From: Candidatus Polarisedimenticolia bacterium
GTDB lineage: Bacteria; Acidobacteriota; Polarisedimenticolia; Gp22-AA2; AA152
DNA: 64,000 nt
Reading direction: 5' to 3'
NCBI GenBank assembly: GCA_036004685.1
Contig: DASYRE010000043.1
Span: forward strand, 44,597 to 108,596
The position numbers and the translations under genes were made by a program. The notes below the pieces were generated by a model that saw nothing but the letters and a program-made list of their open reading frames with translations, was not told where the DNA came from and searched no databases. Below are positions 17,064 through 26,232 of this stretch, one piece after another; position 1 is the stretch's first letter, and every line of letters starts with the position of its first letter.

Positions 17064-17942
17064 ATGAATCGATTCAGGCCCTGGCTCGCTTTTCTCGTCC
17101 TGTGGGCCGCGCTGGGCGTTCAGGCCCCGGCAGCCTCCCTGGCGCGGGAAGAGCCCGCGACCCCCCAGACCTCGCCGGCGCAGACCGCCCCTGCCGAAGC
17201 CCCTCCTGCCCCTCCGCCGCGGCCCTCCCCTTCCGGCGTCCCGTCGCTTCCTCCGCCGGGGGATGAAGAGATCCAGGCCCAGATCGAAAGAGCCCTGTCA
17301 GCGGATGCCGCGATCGCGGGACACTCGAGCCTCTCCGTCGCGTGCGACGAGGGCATCGTCACGCTCAAGGGGAAGGCGGACACCCTGAGCGTCCTGCGCC
17401 AGGCGGAACACCGGGCCGGCGGCGTCCGCGGCGTGCTGGACGTGGTGACCACCGCCGGAATCGCGAGTTCCGGCGTCCCCGATTCGCGCATCCTCCTCGA
17501 TATTCAGAGCTCCCTGGGGGTGGCGGCCTTCCGGGGCGACGCCATCTCCGTCGCGGTCGACGAAGCCCACGTGCGGCTCAGCGGCACCACCGTCACCTAC
17601 GCCCGCAAGCTCCTCGCCGAGCGCAGCGCCTCGGAGGTCCCCGGCGTGGCGTCGATTCAAAACAATATCCGCGTGGTCGCCGCGGCGGAAGGGGACGACG
17701 CCGAGCTGCAGCGACGCAGCCGGCTGCTTCTCCACGGGGGGCTGACGCCGGTCCCCGGCGACTACGAGGTCGTCGTGGACAATCGCCGGGCGACGCTCTC
17801 GGGAAGAGTCCCTCTGTTCACCCACCGCATTCAAGCGGAGCGGCTGGTCCTCTCGGTGGGCGGCATCGTAGAAGTCATCAACAAGCTCAAAGTCGATCCG
17901 TCTTTAACCCTCCCCAGCTCGACCGTCGAAGTCACTCCTTAG
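17064..17942 (+). CDS. Exported triple-BON domain protein
   Basis: The 292-residue protein has a signal peptide (about 1-26), a proline/alanine-rich linker (about 27-68), and three BON domains (about 70-135, 140-205, 215-285), each with the alpha-beta pattern and glycine of that fold (GIVTLKGKADTL, AHVRLSGTTVTYA, RRATLSGRVPLF). BON domains are thought to bind phospholipid surfaces and stabilise the envelope, as in OsmY. The Pro-rich linker suggests a spacer within the periplasm. It stands alone between divergent genes, with its own -10. Downstream lies an unusually AT-rich gap before the DUF11 cluster. Confidence 0.85.
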   Translation: MNRFRPWLAFLVLWAALGVQAPAASLAREEPATPQTSPAQTAPAEAPPAPPPRPSPSGVPSLPPPGDEEIQAQIERALSADAAIAGHSSLSVACDEGIVTLKGKADTLSVLRQAEHRAGGVRGVLDVVTTAGIASSGVPDSRILLDIQSSLGVAAFRGDAISVAVDEAHVRLSGTTVTYARKLLAERSASEVPGVASIQNNIRVVAAAEGDDAELQRRSRLLLHGGLTPVPGDYEVVVDNRRATLSGRVPLFTHRIQAERLVLSVGGIVEVINKLKVDPSLTLPSSTVEVTP

Positions 17943-18102
17943 ACTCGCCCATATATTTCCTATATTTTCAATAAGTTAATAGCATATTGCTATTGATGAA
18001 TACAAACTTGTTTTCGTGACATTACAACTATAGATTTCACCCTCCATGCCTATATCCATAGGCATATGACTGAGTTCCAAAAACCTGGAGGAGGAGGGAG
18101 CG
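17943..18102 (+). promoter_or_regulatory. AT-rich island with two perfect palindromes upstream of the DUF11 cluster
   Basis: In a GC-rich window, about 120 bases here are strongly AT-rich. They hold AATAGCA-TAT-TGCTATT (17978-17994, 7-bp arms) and ATGCCTAT-ATCC-ATAGGCAT (18046-18065, 8-bp arms). A possible -10 is TATAGA (18029-18034), with TTGTTT 15 bases upstream, a short spacing. GGAGGAGGGAG lies just before the ATG at 18103. This is the likely promoter and control region for the four-gene cluster. The second palindrome would sit in the 5' leader, where it could act as a hairpin or an operator. Confidence 0.5.
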
Positions 18103-18615
18103 ATGGACGCGTCGAGTTGGAGAAAGGGCAGGTGGACTGCCGCAATGCTGCTGCTCGGGGTGGGGCTGGTCAGCGGCGCCGGAGCCGCCACCGGACCGCA
18201 GGTTCAGATCCGGCTCAGCGGCAGCATCCAGGATCGCTCTCGCGGCGCGGCGGCCTGGACCACTCTGAAAGAGGATTCTCCGGTCGCGCCCGGCGAGCGG
18301 ATTCTCTACAAGGTCGACCTGAGCAACCTCGGGGACCGCGAGGCTCGGACCCCGGCGGCGATCGGTCCCATCCCGGCGGGGACGGTCCTGGTCCCGGGCA
18401 CCGTCACGAGCGGAGCGGGCCTGAAGGTCGAATACAGCGTGGACGCCGGCAAGACCTTCTCTCTCAAGCCGACCATCACCGTGAGCGGCAAGGACGGCCG
18501 GCCCCGGACGATCGAGGCGCCCGTCGAGCGCTACACCGCCATCCGATGGACCTGGGCCGCCCCGCTTGCCGCCTCCGCCACGGCGAGCGTCTCCTATCAA
18601 GTCCAGGTGAGGTGA
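18103..18615 (+). CDS. Secreted single DUF11-type beta-sandwich protein
   Basis: The 170-residue product has a signal peptide (about 1-30, ending GAGAATG) and one DUF11-like conserved-repeat domain. ERILYKVDLSNLGDREARTP is the typical strand pattern of these Ig-like folds, followed by AIGPIPAGTVLVPGTV, and the C-terminal SYQVQVR closes the last strand. DUF11 domains occur in cell-surface proteins and are structural rather than enzymatic. A strong GGAGGAGGGAG site precedes the ATG. It is the first gene of a four-gene same-strand cluster (5-bp gap to the next). It may be a small subunit or partner of the larger DUF11 proteins; no direct evidence for that is in the sequence. Confidence 0.75.
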   Translation: MDASSWRKGRWTAAMLLLGVGLVSGAGAATGPQVQIRLSGSIQDRSRGAAAWTTLKEDSPVAPGERILYKVDLSNLGDREARTPAAIGPIPAGTVLVPGTVTSGAGLKVEYSVDAGKTFSLKPTITVSGKDGRPRTIEAPVERYTAIRWTWAAPLAASATASVSYQVQVR

Positions 18616-18619
18616 GCCG

Positions 18620-20656
18620 ATGAAAAACACCGCTACCCTCATCCTGGCCGCGCTCGCGGGCTCGGTGCTCTTCGCCACGGTACTCTCGGCGCAATCCACG
18701 CCGGGCGGCACGGTCATCACCAACCGCGCCACCGCCACCTATTCCGACGGCACGAACAGCTTCACCACCGTCTCCAATACCGTCACGACGATCGTCTCCA
18801 ACGTCGCCGGCATCTCCATCACGCCCGACGCCGGCGTGAACCCGCCGGTCGTCTCGATCCAGACGGGGGTCCTCTTCCAGTTCACCGTGAGCAATACAGG
18901 CAACGTCACCGACAACTTCCTGTTCAAGGCCGCCGGCGCGAGCGTCCGGGCGCTGACTACCGGCGCCGCCTCCGTGACGGTGACCCGGGCGGTGATCGAC
19001 GTGAACGGCAGCAGCGCGATCGATGGCGGCGACACCGACATCCTCACGAACGCCGCCGACGTCACCTCCGCCGCGGTGGCCCAGGGCGCCAGCCTCACCG
19101 TGCTGGTCGAGCTGACCGTGCACGCCGGCGCCAATCCGGGGGACACCCTCCAGGTGATCCTGGGCGACGACGCGAATCAGGCGGTCAATCTCTCAGCCCA
19201 CGAGGTGCGCACCGTCAACGGGAGCACCGTGAACTCGCGCCGGGAGGACCGCGGCGACATCACCGCCACCGTGCAGGACGACGCCCAGCTCGTCCTCACC
19301 GACACGGTGCCGGCCGGCCCTGTCGCCCTCGGCGGCAACCTCGCCTACAGCTTGAGTCTCGCGAACCAGGGAGGGCGGGCCGCGAGCGGCAACAGCTTCA
19401 ACGTCGACGGGGCCCCGCAGATCGGCATTCTCGTCTCGAACGCCATCCCCGTGGGGACCGTGCTTCTGGGAGCGCCCGCTCCGAGCGCTCCGGCCGGATA
19501 CGCCGTCATTTACACCACCTCCCCGCTCGGCACCGCCCCTTCGGCGGCGGTCTGGACGAGCGCCGCGCCGCCTCTCGCGGCGGTGACCCGGGTCGGCTTC
19601 TTCGGCTCCGGAGCGAGCCTCGCCGCCTCGGCCACGGCGGGACCGTTCACCTTCTCCGTGGTGATCACGACGACGAACGCGACGTCGCCGATCGCCACGA
19701 TCGCCGACGCGTTCGCGAGGGACTTCGTCGGAGCGGGTCTCACCGACCAGTCGGGCGACTCGGTAGCCAACGTCGGCGATCTGAACGGCGACTTCACCGA
19801 AGGAGCCGCGCCCGGAAACGTGGACGGCGACGGAATCGTCCAGCTCACGCTGCTGACGCAGGTGGGCAGCGTGCTCCTCGGCCCCGCCGGAGCGCCCGGC
19901 GCGATCGACAACACCCATGACGACGATTTCACCGATCTCTCCTCGGCCGCGGGCAACGGACTGCCGCCCGGATCGGTCACCGCGGCGGCATCGACGCTGG
20001 TGTTCACCAACTCGCTGCGGAACACCGGCAATGCCGCCGACACGTTCCGCATCACCGCACCTTCCGTGCCCACCGGATTCACGGTGAGCGTCGATCCCGA
20101 CGGCGCCGGCCCATTGCCCGCGGTCGTCGTCAGCGGCGGGGGCTTCGTGAACATCGCCGTGCCTTACGGCGTCACGACGAGCTTCACCACCAGCGTGACC
20201 GCGCCCGCCGGGACCGCCGTGCTCACCGGCTTCACGACGCTCTTGCAGGCGGAGTCCCAGGTCAGCCCCGGGGCGATCAACCGGACGCTCGACAATTTCT
20301 TCGCCGGCTTCGTCCGGCTCGTGAAAACGGCCACGGTGATCAACGGGACCGGCGTGGGAGGCCCCGCCGATCCCGTTCCGGGCGCCGAAATCCGGTACGA
20401 CGTCGCCTACAGCAACGTCGCCAACTCCACGTTCGGGGTCGGGAACGGCACGCTCACGGCGACGAACCTGAGCATCACCGAGGACGGCGGCGCCGCCCCG
20501 AACAACTGGGCGGCGAGCACGGCGCACGTCGCCGCCACCGCCACCCTTGGTACGGTGACCGACAACGCGCCGCTGAACACCGTGTTCACGGACAACGTGG
20601 CCGCCCTGGCTCCGGGGATTTCGGGCACGTTCACGATCCGGCGGACGATCCAGTAG
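18620..20656 (+). CDS. Large secreted DUF11-repeat protein
   Basis: This 678-residue protein has a signal peptide ending near VLSAQS and then TPGGTVITNRATATYSDGT, the opening characteristic of DUF11-type repeats. At least four Ig-like modules can be recognised by recurring phrases such as GVLFQFTVSNTGNVTDNF, GNLAYSLSLANQGGRAA, STLVFTNSLRNTGNAADTF and GAEIRYDVAYSNVANST. Asp/Gly/Asn-rich loops (GDLNGDFTEGAAPGNVDGDG) may bind calcium. No membrane anchor, sortase motif or catalytic residues are seen, and the protein ends on a beta-strand (GTFTIRRTIQ). Composition is rich in Thr, Ser, Ala and Gly, as in surface filament proteins. It lies between the small DUF11 gene and the 1817-residue gene. Confidence 0.75.
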   Translation: MKNTATLILAALAGSVLFATVLSAQSTPGGTVITNRATATYSDGTNSFTTVSNTVTTIVSNVAGISITPDAGVNPPVVSIQTGVLFQFTVSNTGNVTDNFLFKAAGASVRALTTGAASVTVTRAVIDVNGSSAIDGGDTDILTNAADVTSAAVAQGASLTVLVELTVHAGANPGDTLQVILGDDANQAVNLSAHEVRTVNGSTVNSRREDRGDITATVQDDAQLVLTDTVPAGPVALGGNLAYSLSLANQGGRAASGNSFNVDGAPQIGILVSNAIPVGTVLLGAPAPSAPAGYAVIYTTSPLGTAPSAAVWTSAAPPLAAVTRVGFFGSGASLAASATAGPFTFSVVITTTNATSPIATIADAFARDFVGAGLTDQSGDSVANVGDLNGDFTEGAAPGNVDGDGIVQLTLLTQVGSVLLGPAGAPGAIDNTHDDDFTDLSSAAGNGLPPGSVTAAASTLVFTNSLRNTGNAADTFRITAPSVPTGFTVSVDPDGAGPLPAVVVSGGGFVNIAVPYGVTTSFTTSVTAPAGTAVLTGFTTLLQAESQVSPGAINRTLDNFFAGFVRLVKTATVINGTGVGGPADPVPGAEIRYDVAYSNVANSTFGVGNGTLTATNLSITEDGGAAPNNWAASTAHVAATATLGTVTDNAPLNTVFTDNVAALAPGISGTFTIRRTIQ

Positions 20657-20658
20657 CT

Positions 20659-20702
20659 CCGCGCGGGGAGGGCGGGGACGTCTCCTCGCCCTCCCTCCGC
20701 GG
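20659..20702 (+). terminator. Long GC-rich hairpin between DUF11 genes
   Basis: GGGAGGGCG (20666-20674) pairs with CGCCCTCCC (20687-20695), and an outer CCGCG/CGCGG extends the stem. It begins three bases after the previous stop. There is no T-tract, so it could attenuate transcription or protect mRNA ends rather than terminate fully. A second hairpin follows at 20728-20754. Confidence 0.55.
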
Positions 20703-20727
20703 CAGCAGGAATCCCGCGAGAAGCCGC

Positions 20728-20754
20728 GCCGGCGCCCTCTTGACCGGCGCCGGC
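20728..20754 (+). terminator. Second hairpin before the 1817-residue gene
   Basis: GCCGGCGCC-N9-GGCGCCGGC is a perfect 9-bp stem, 24 bases before the ATG at 20779. With the hairpin at 20659 it could tune expression of the large barrel protein relative to the upstream secreted protein. No ribosome site is evident between it and the ATG. Confidence 0.45.
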
Positions 20755-20778
20755 GGCGCCTCCCGGGAATTCTGATCG

Positions 20779-23700
20779 ATGCCGCACAGGCTTCGACCGC
20801 TGGATTGGGCGACTCTGCTCGCCGCGCTCCCCTATCTTCTGGGGGGTGCAGGGGGGGGTGCGTTCGCCGCCGCCCCGGCCGGAGCGTCGATCGCCAACCG
20901 CGCCTCCGCCGCGCACGACGTCGCTTCAGGCGGCAGCGCCGCCTCCCTCTCCAACACCGCCCTCGTCGGCGTGGCGCCCGTCTCCGCGATCTCCGTCACC
21001 CCCGACGACGCGATCGTCTCCGGCTTCGTCCCGTCTGGCGCCACGGTGGTCCGCCACTTCACGGTCACGAACCTGGGGAATCGCGGCGACCGCTTCCAGG
21101 TGACCGCCTCGACGGTCTCTCCGCCCGCCACCCTGACGGGATTGTTTTTCGATCTGGACGGCAACGGCGCCATCGATCCGACCGATCCCGCGGTGACGCC
21201 CGGGCTCACCCTCTCACCGCCGCTGCCGCCAGCGGCAAGCCTCGGCGTCCTGTTCCGCTATTCCAGCGCCGGCGTCCCGTCCGGCACGGTCGTCGTCCTC
21301 GGGCTGGCGGCGCAGAGTCAGGAGCCCGGAGCGGTGAACGGCCTTGCCACGGATGCGGGCGCGATCCGCGATCAAGTCGGCGGGGGGGCTGCGGCGTTCA
21401 GCGATCCGGCGAATCCCGGCCAGCCTCCCGCCAAGAGAGTCGACGGCCAGAGCGGCGTCAATGCCGCCCGCGGCCAGGAAGTGACCTTCTCCCTCGAGTT
21501 CGCCAACAGCGGCACCGGAGAGGCCGCGAACGCGGCGGCGACCGACACCCTGCCCGCCGGGTTTCTGTACGTCCCGGGATCGCTGCGCCTGGATGGCTCG
21601 CCGTTGAGCGACGCCGCGGACGGCGACGCCGGCGAAGTCGCCGGAGAGGTGGTGACGGTTCGTTTCGCCTCGGTGGCTCCGGGCGAGTCCCACCGGATCG
21701 AGTTCCACGCCCGGATCGACCCCGGCACCGCTCCCGCGACGCTCCTCTCCAACCTCGCCACCTTCACCGCCGCCGGAACGGCGCCCGTCGACTCCAACGC
21801 GGCCCGCGTCCTGGTCGATCCGTTCGGCCTGATCTTCCAGGCCGGAGGAGGGCTCCCCGTCTCCGGGGCGCTGGTGTCGCTCTGGTCGGACTCTTCCGGC
21901 ACGCTGCAGTCGATTCCACCGCTCTCCGGCGCCGGCGCCACCCCCAACGTCGACAACACGAACCCCTTCGCGGCCGACACGGCGGGGCGCTTCAGCTTCC
22001 TTCCCGACCCGGCCGCCGGCGCTGCCGGCGCGATCACTCAGAGCTTCCTGCGCGTCGTCGCGCCCGGCTTCCTGCCGCGCCTGATCCGGGTGGACCTCGC
22101 CGCCGCCTCGGGCAGCTCCCCGTCGGCGCCGGTGTTCACGCTGACCCTCACCGCGGCGGACGGCCTGCCGCTGGCCCTTCCGGGGAGCTTCTCCCTGACC
22201 TCCGGGCCGGTGGTCCTCTCCGGCGTCTCGGCCTTCGGGTTCAACGTCCCGGTGTTCTCCGCCAGCCCCCTGATCGTCACCAAAGTGGCCGACTCGAGCC
22301 ACGCCCGGGTCAGCGAATCGGTCGGTTACCGGGTGCAGGTCACCAACCCCGGAGTCGTGCCCGTCAGCGGCGTGAGCGTCACCGACACCCTGCCCGAATT
22401 CCTCGACGTCGTGGAAGGAGCCGCCCGGAGAATCTCGGCCGGGATCGCGTCGCCGATCGTTCCGGCGCAGTCGGGCCGCACCCTGGTTTTCGCGCTGGGC
22501 GATCTGCCTCCCGGAGGCCAGGCGGAGATCTCGTACCGGGCGCGCATCGCGCCCGGCGCCCCGGCCGCCGCGCTCTCCAACGAAGCGGTGGCCTCGGGAC
22601 TTCTCCCGACCGGGGATCCCGCCGCCGGCGGTCCCGCGCGGGCGGTCGTCTTCGTCCGCCAAGGGATCTTCTCGTTCCAGCAGGCGCTCATCGGGCGCGT
22701 CTTCGAGGATCGCGACGGAAACGGCCGGTTCGACGCCGGGGAGGCTCCGCTGCCGGGTATCCGCGTCGTCCTCGACAACGGAATGTCGGCGACCACCGAC
22801 TCGGAGGGGCTCTACAGCCTCCCGTCGGTGCCGGAAGGGGCCCGGATGATCGGCCTCGATCCATCGACCTACCCCCCCGGTCTCTGCCCCGCCGACCCCG
22901 ATCGCCTCGGCGATCGGGGCAGCGTGCGCCTCTTGCGGACTCCCTTGCGGGGGGGCGCGCTCCTGAAACAGAACTTCTCCCTGACGCGCCGGGGCGATTG
23001 TCCGGAGCGCCCTCCGTCCGGCGAGGAAGCGGCGACCGCGCGATCCACCGCGCGGGCCGGGGCCGCGCCGCCTGCAGCGCCGGCGGCCGCCGAGCCGGGC
23101 GTCCACGTGAGGGAGCAGACCGAGACCCTCCCCTCGGTGCCACCGGGCGCCTTCGAAGTCCTCGAGCCGGCGGACCAGGCCGTCTCGCCGACCGGGGCCC
23201 TGGATCTGACCGTTCGCACGCATCGCCGCGGCGCGCTCCGCGTCTCGGTGAACGACCACACCGTTGAAGCCGATCGCCTCGGCCAGACCGAGCTGGACGA
23301 CAAGAACCAGCTGGCGACGTTCCACTACGTCGGCATCCCGATTCTGCCCGGTCCCAACCGCGTCTCGATCACGGCGCTGACCGGCGACGGGGGCAGCGGC
23401 GATTCGCGGGAGATCCTGGTCTACGGCCGCGGCGCCGCCGAGAAGATCAGGATCTCGGTCTTCGAGCGGGAGCTTCCCGCCGACGGCCGCTCGGCGACCG
23501 AAGTGCGCGTCGATCTGCTCGACGCCTGGGATCACCCCGCTCAGGACAGCCGGGTGAGAATCCTCGCCTCGCTGGGGTCGCTCCGGTCCGACGACGCCGG
23601 CGGGCGCGACCGGGACGTGGCGCTCGCCACGCATGGAGGCGCGGCTCGCCTCCAGCTCGTTTCGGATCCGTCCACCGGGACCGCCCACCTTCGGGCGGAG

Positions 23701-26232
23701 TACGGCGATCTGTCGGATGAGACCGCGGTCGTCTTCCTGCCGGCGCCGCAGCCGGCGATCCTCGTCGGCCTGGCGGAGGCCACTCTCGGCGCCGCGAGCG
23801 TCGATCCCGGGGTGGGCAAGGACGCGGGAACGATTGAGGACGGCGCCCACGGCCGGGTGGCGTTCTTCTACAAGGGCGGCGTCGCGCTGCCGGGCGCCCT
23901 CCTCACCGCCGCCTACGACTCCGATCGAAGGCTCAACCGGACGGCCGATTCCGACCGCCTGTTCGACCTCGACCCTCTGGAGCAGACCTATCCCGTGATG
24001 GGCGACAGCTCCACGCATTTCCAGGAGGCGGCGAGCAACAGCCGCGCCTATCTGAAGCTGGAAAGGGAGCGGTCGCACCTCCTCTACGGCGACTTCGATC
24101 CGGGGATGGGGGACACGCGGCTTTCGGCCTACCATCGCAAGCTGACGGGCCTGGAGCTCAACCTAGAAGACCGGCCGGGAGACCGGATCGCCCTGGCGGC
24201 GGCCCGTCCCGACAATGCCTTCGCCCGGGAAGTGATCCCGGCGGCGGGGATCGGCGGCCTCTACCGGCTGCGCCATGCGCCGCTGATCCCGGGCTCGGAG
24301 AGCGTGGCGCTGGAAGTCCACGACCGCCGCAACCCCGAGGAGGTGTTGAGCCGCCAGATTCTGCTGCGCGGCACCGACTACGATCTCGATCCGCTGGCCG
24401 CCACCCTGCTCTTCAAGCGGCCGATCGGCTCCTTCGCGGGGGATTTCGATCTCGTGGAGATCGTGGTCCTGTACGAGTACGAAGCCGCGGGATTCGATTC
24501 CCTTTCCTGGGCGGCGCGGGGTATCAAGAAGTGGAACGGGGGGAAGACGAGCGCCGGGCTGTCCGCGTTCGGCGAGAATCCCGAGGGCGGCGAGGATTTC
24601 CGCCTGGTCGCGGCCGATCTCCTCCAGCAGCTCCCCGGCCCGGGAACCCTCTCGCTGGAGGCGGCCCGCAGCGACGGCCGTCCCCTGAACCAGGGCAACG
24701 CCTCGCTGGGGCCCGACCCGGCCGGGGCCGGCGCCGCCCTGCGCCTCGAATACGCGCAGCGGCTCGCCGCCCTCCGGGGGCCGTTGAAGCTCGCCTACCA
24801 GGACGTCGATGCCGACTTCGTCAATCCCTACGGCGTCTCGATCGCCCCGGGATCGCGGCGCATCCTGCTCGGCGCGGAACCGGCGCTCACGGAAAAGCTG
24901 CGGCTCGGGGTCACGCTCCAGGACGAGAAGAATCGCACCGCCGTCGTCGACAACGCCCGGACCACCGGCTCGCTGCGCGTGACGGCGCAGGTGAGCGGCA
25001 GCCTGGGCCTCACCGGAGGGCTGGACCACCGTGATTTCGAGGATCGGATCTCCGATCGGCGCGTCGCCTCCGATCTTCTCACGGCCGGAGCCAGCTTCCG
25101 GCCGGCGCCTCGGTGGACTCTGTCGGCGCGGCGGGAGCAGAACGTCGGATCGGAAAGCGATCCCTCCTATCCGGACAGCACTTTCCTCGCGGCCGGCTTC
25201 CAGCAGAATCAGGAGATCCGCTATTTCCTCAAGTTCCGCGACAGCGACCGCCCGATCGAAGCGATCGCCGATCTGGGGGCCGCCGGGCTGACGCCTCCGC
25301 GCTCCCGCTCGGAGCTCCAGCTGGGCGCCGAGTCGCGTCTGGGCGCGCACTCGACGCTGACGTCCCGGTACCAGGTCGAAAACGGCATCTCCGGCACCGA
25401 CAGCTACGCCGTCGTCGGGCTCGGCACACGCCTGCCGGTCGACGACCAGCTTTCGGTCGACTTCCGCGGGGAGGCGGGCTTCCGGGTCGCCGGGGAGGGC
25501 GATTCCTTCGAGAGCCTGAGCACCGGCCTCTCCTGGATCCCCAGGGAACGGTTCAAGACGACGATGCGCTACGAGCTGCGGAACGCCGACGGCTTCGGAC
25601 AGACCTTCACCGCCGCCGCGATCGGGAAGCCGGGCGACGACGTGACGCTTCTGGCCCGGCTGGACGCCAGCGACGCGAGCCAGCGGGGCCAGGATACGAC
25701 GATCGTGAACTTCTTCGGAGGGCTCGCGCTGCGGCCCTTGAAGCGGGACGATTACGGAGTCCTCATCGCCTGGAAGCGCAGCGATCGCCGCCACGGATCG
25801 AACGGGCCCGGTGACGACGTGCGGACGCTGCGGGACACGTTGTCCGCCGACGGGGTCTTCGACCTCACGCCGCGCGCCCGATTCTTCGCTCGGGCGGCGC
25901 TGAGCTTCACGACCGACACCCCGGCGGGCCTGCCGTCGGTGGACACGACCACCACGCTCCTGCAGTCGCGTCTGGAATACCGCCTCGGCCGGCGCTGGGA
26001 CGCGGCGGGCGAGATCCGCGACGTCACCCTCTGGCAGGACCGCCTCCGCCGCCGGAGCCTCGGGTTGGAGGCCGGCTTCTGGGCGACGGAAGATCTGCGC
26101 GTGGGCTGCGGCTACGGACTGACCGGAACGCGCGCGGTAGAGGGGGACGAAGAGTCGTTCAAGCGGGGCTTCTACTTGAACTTGACGACGAAGCTGAACC
26201 GGATCCTCGAGCTGATCCGGGAGAACCCGTGA
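20779..26232 (+). CDS. Giant DUF11/SdrD-B protein with predicted C-terminal outer-membrane barrel
   Basis: The 1817-residue chain reads as distinct zones. Signal peptide (1-31); DUF11-type repeats (about 35-350); a carboxypeptidase-regulatory-like segment (about 355-475); another DUF11 module (about 495-615); an SdrD B-like domain with GRVFEDRDGNGRFDAGEAPL (about 635-740); an Ala/Pro/Glu linker; an Ig-like zone (about 790-890) and an invasin-type Big domain (about 890-1000). From about 1010 onward come amphipathic strands ending with charged turns (YLKLERERSHLLYGDFD, LEYRLGRRWDAAGEIR), as in an outer-membrane barrel of 700-800 residues. I recall similar barrels in large DUF11 proteins of other phyla. 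Function is unknown. GTGA overlap couples it to the next gene. Confidence 0.72.
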   Translation: MPHRLRPLDWATLLAALPYLLGGAGGGAFAAAPAGASIANRASAAHDVASGGSAASLSNTALVGVAPVSAISVTPDDAIVSGFVPSGATVVRHFTVTNLGNRGDRFQVTASTVSPPATLTGLFFDLDGNGAIDPTDPAVTPGLTLSPPLPPAASLGVLFRYSSAGVPSGTVVVLGLAAQSQEPGAVNGLATDAGAIRDQVGGGAAAFSDPANPGQPPAKRVDGQSGVNAARGQEVTFSLEFANSGTGEAANAAATDTLPAGFLYVPGSLRLDGSPLSDAADGDAGEVAGEVVTVRFASVAPGESHRIEFHARIDPGTAPATLLSNLATFTAAGTAPVDSNAARVLVDPFGLIFQAGGGLPVSGALVSLWSDSSGTLQSIPPLSGAGATPNVDNTNPFAADTAGRFSFLPDPAAGAAGAITQSFLRVVAPGFLPRLIRVDLAAASGSSPSAPVFTLTLTAADGLPLALPGSFSLTSGPVVLSGVSAFGFNVPVFSASPLIVTKVADSSHARVSESVGYRVQVTNPGVVPVSGVSVTDTLPEFLDVVEGAARRISAGIASPIVPAQSGRTLVFALGDLPPGGQAEISYRARIAPGAPAAALSNEAVASGLLPTGDPAAGGPARAVVFVRQGIFSFQQALIGRVFEDRDGNGRFDAGEAPLPGIRVVLDNGMSATTDSEGLYSLPSVPEGARMIGLDPSTYPPGLCPADPDRLGDRGSVRLLRTPLRGGALLKQNFSLTRRGDCPERPPSGEEAATARSTARAGAAPPAAPAAAEPGVHVREQTETLPSVPPGAFEVLEPADQAVSPTGALDLTVRTHRRGALRVSVNDHTVEADRLGQTELDDKNQLATFHYVGIPILPGPNRVSITALTGDGGSGDSREILVYGRGAAEKIRISVFERELPADGRSATEVRVDLLDAWDHPAQDSRVRILASLGSLRSDDAGGRDRDVALATHGGAARLQLVSDPSTGTAHLRAEYGDLSDETAVVFLPAPQPAILVGLAEATLGAASVDPGVGKDAGTIEDGAHGRVAFFYKGGVALPGALLTAAYDSDRRLNRTADSDRLFDLDPLEQTYPVMGDSSTHFQEAASNSRAYLKLERERSHLLYGDFDPGMGDTRLSAYHRKLTGLELNLEDRPGDRIALAAARPDNAFAREVIPAAGIGGLYRLRHAPLIPGSESVALEVHDRRNPEEVLSRQILLRGTDYDLDPLAATLLFKRPIGSFAGDFDLVEIVVLYEYEAAGFDSLSWAARGIKKWNGGKTSAGLSAFGENPEGGEDFRLVAADLLQQLPGPGTLSLEAARSDGRPLNQGNASLGPDPAGAGAALRLEYAQRLAALRGPLKLAYQDVDADFVNPYGVSIAPGSRRILLGAEPALTEKLRLGVTLQDEKNRTAVVDNARTTGSLRVTAQVSGSLGLTGGLDHRDFEDRISDRRVASDLLTAGASFRPAPRWTLSARREQNVGSESDPSYPDSTFLAAGFQQNQEIRYFLKFRDSDRPIEAIADLGAAGLTPPRSRSELQLGAESRLGAHSTLTSRYQVENGISGTDSYAVVGLGTRLPVDDQLSVDFRGEAGFRVAGEGDSFESLSTGLSWIPRERFKTTMRYELRNADGFGQTFTAAAIGKPGDDVTLLARLDASDASQRGQDTTIVNFFGGLALRPLKRDDYGVLIAWKRSDRRHGSNGPGDDVRTLRDTLSADGVFDLTPRARFFARAALSFTTDTPAGLPSVDTTTTLLQSRLEYRLGRRWDAAGEIRDVTLWQDRLRRRSLGLEAGFWATEDLRVGCGYGLTGTRAVEGDEESFKRGFYLNLTTKLNRILELIRENP

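Noticed and set aside
21214..24135. 973-codon minus-strand open frame opposite the giant DUF11 gene
   Set aside because: Arg/Gly/Glu-rich with no recognisable domain, while the plus strand has signal peptide and clear repeats. GC-skewed third positions explain it.
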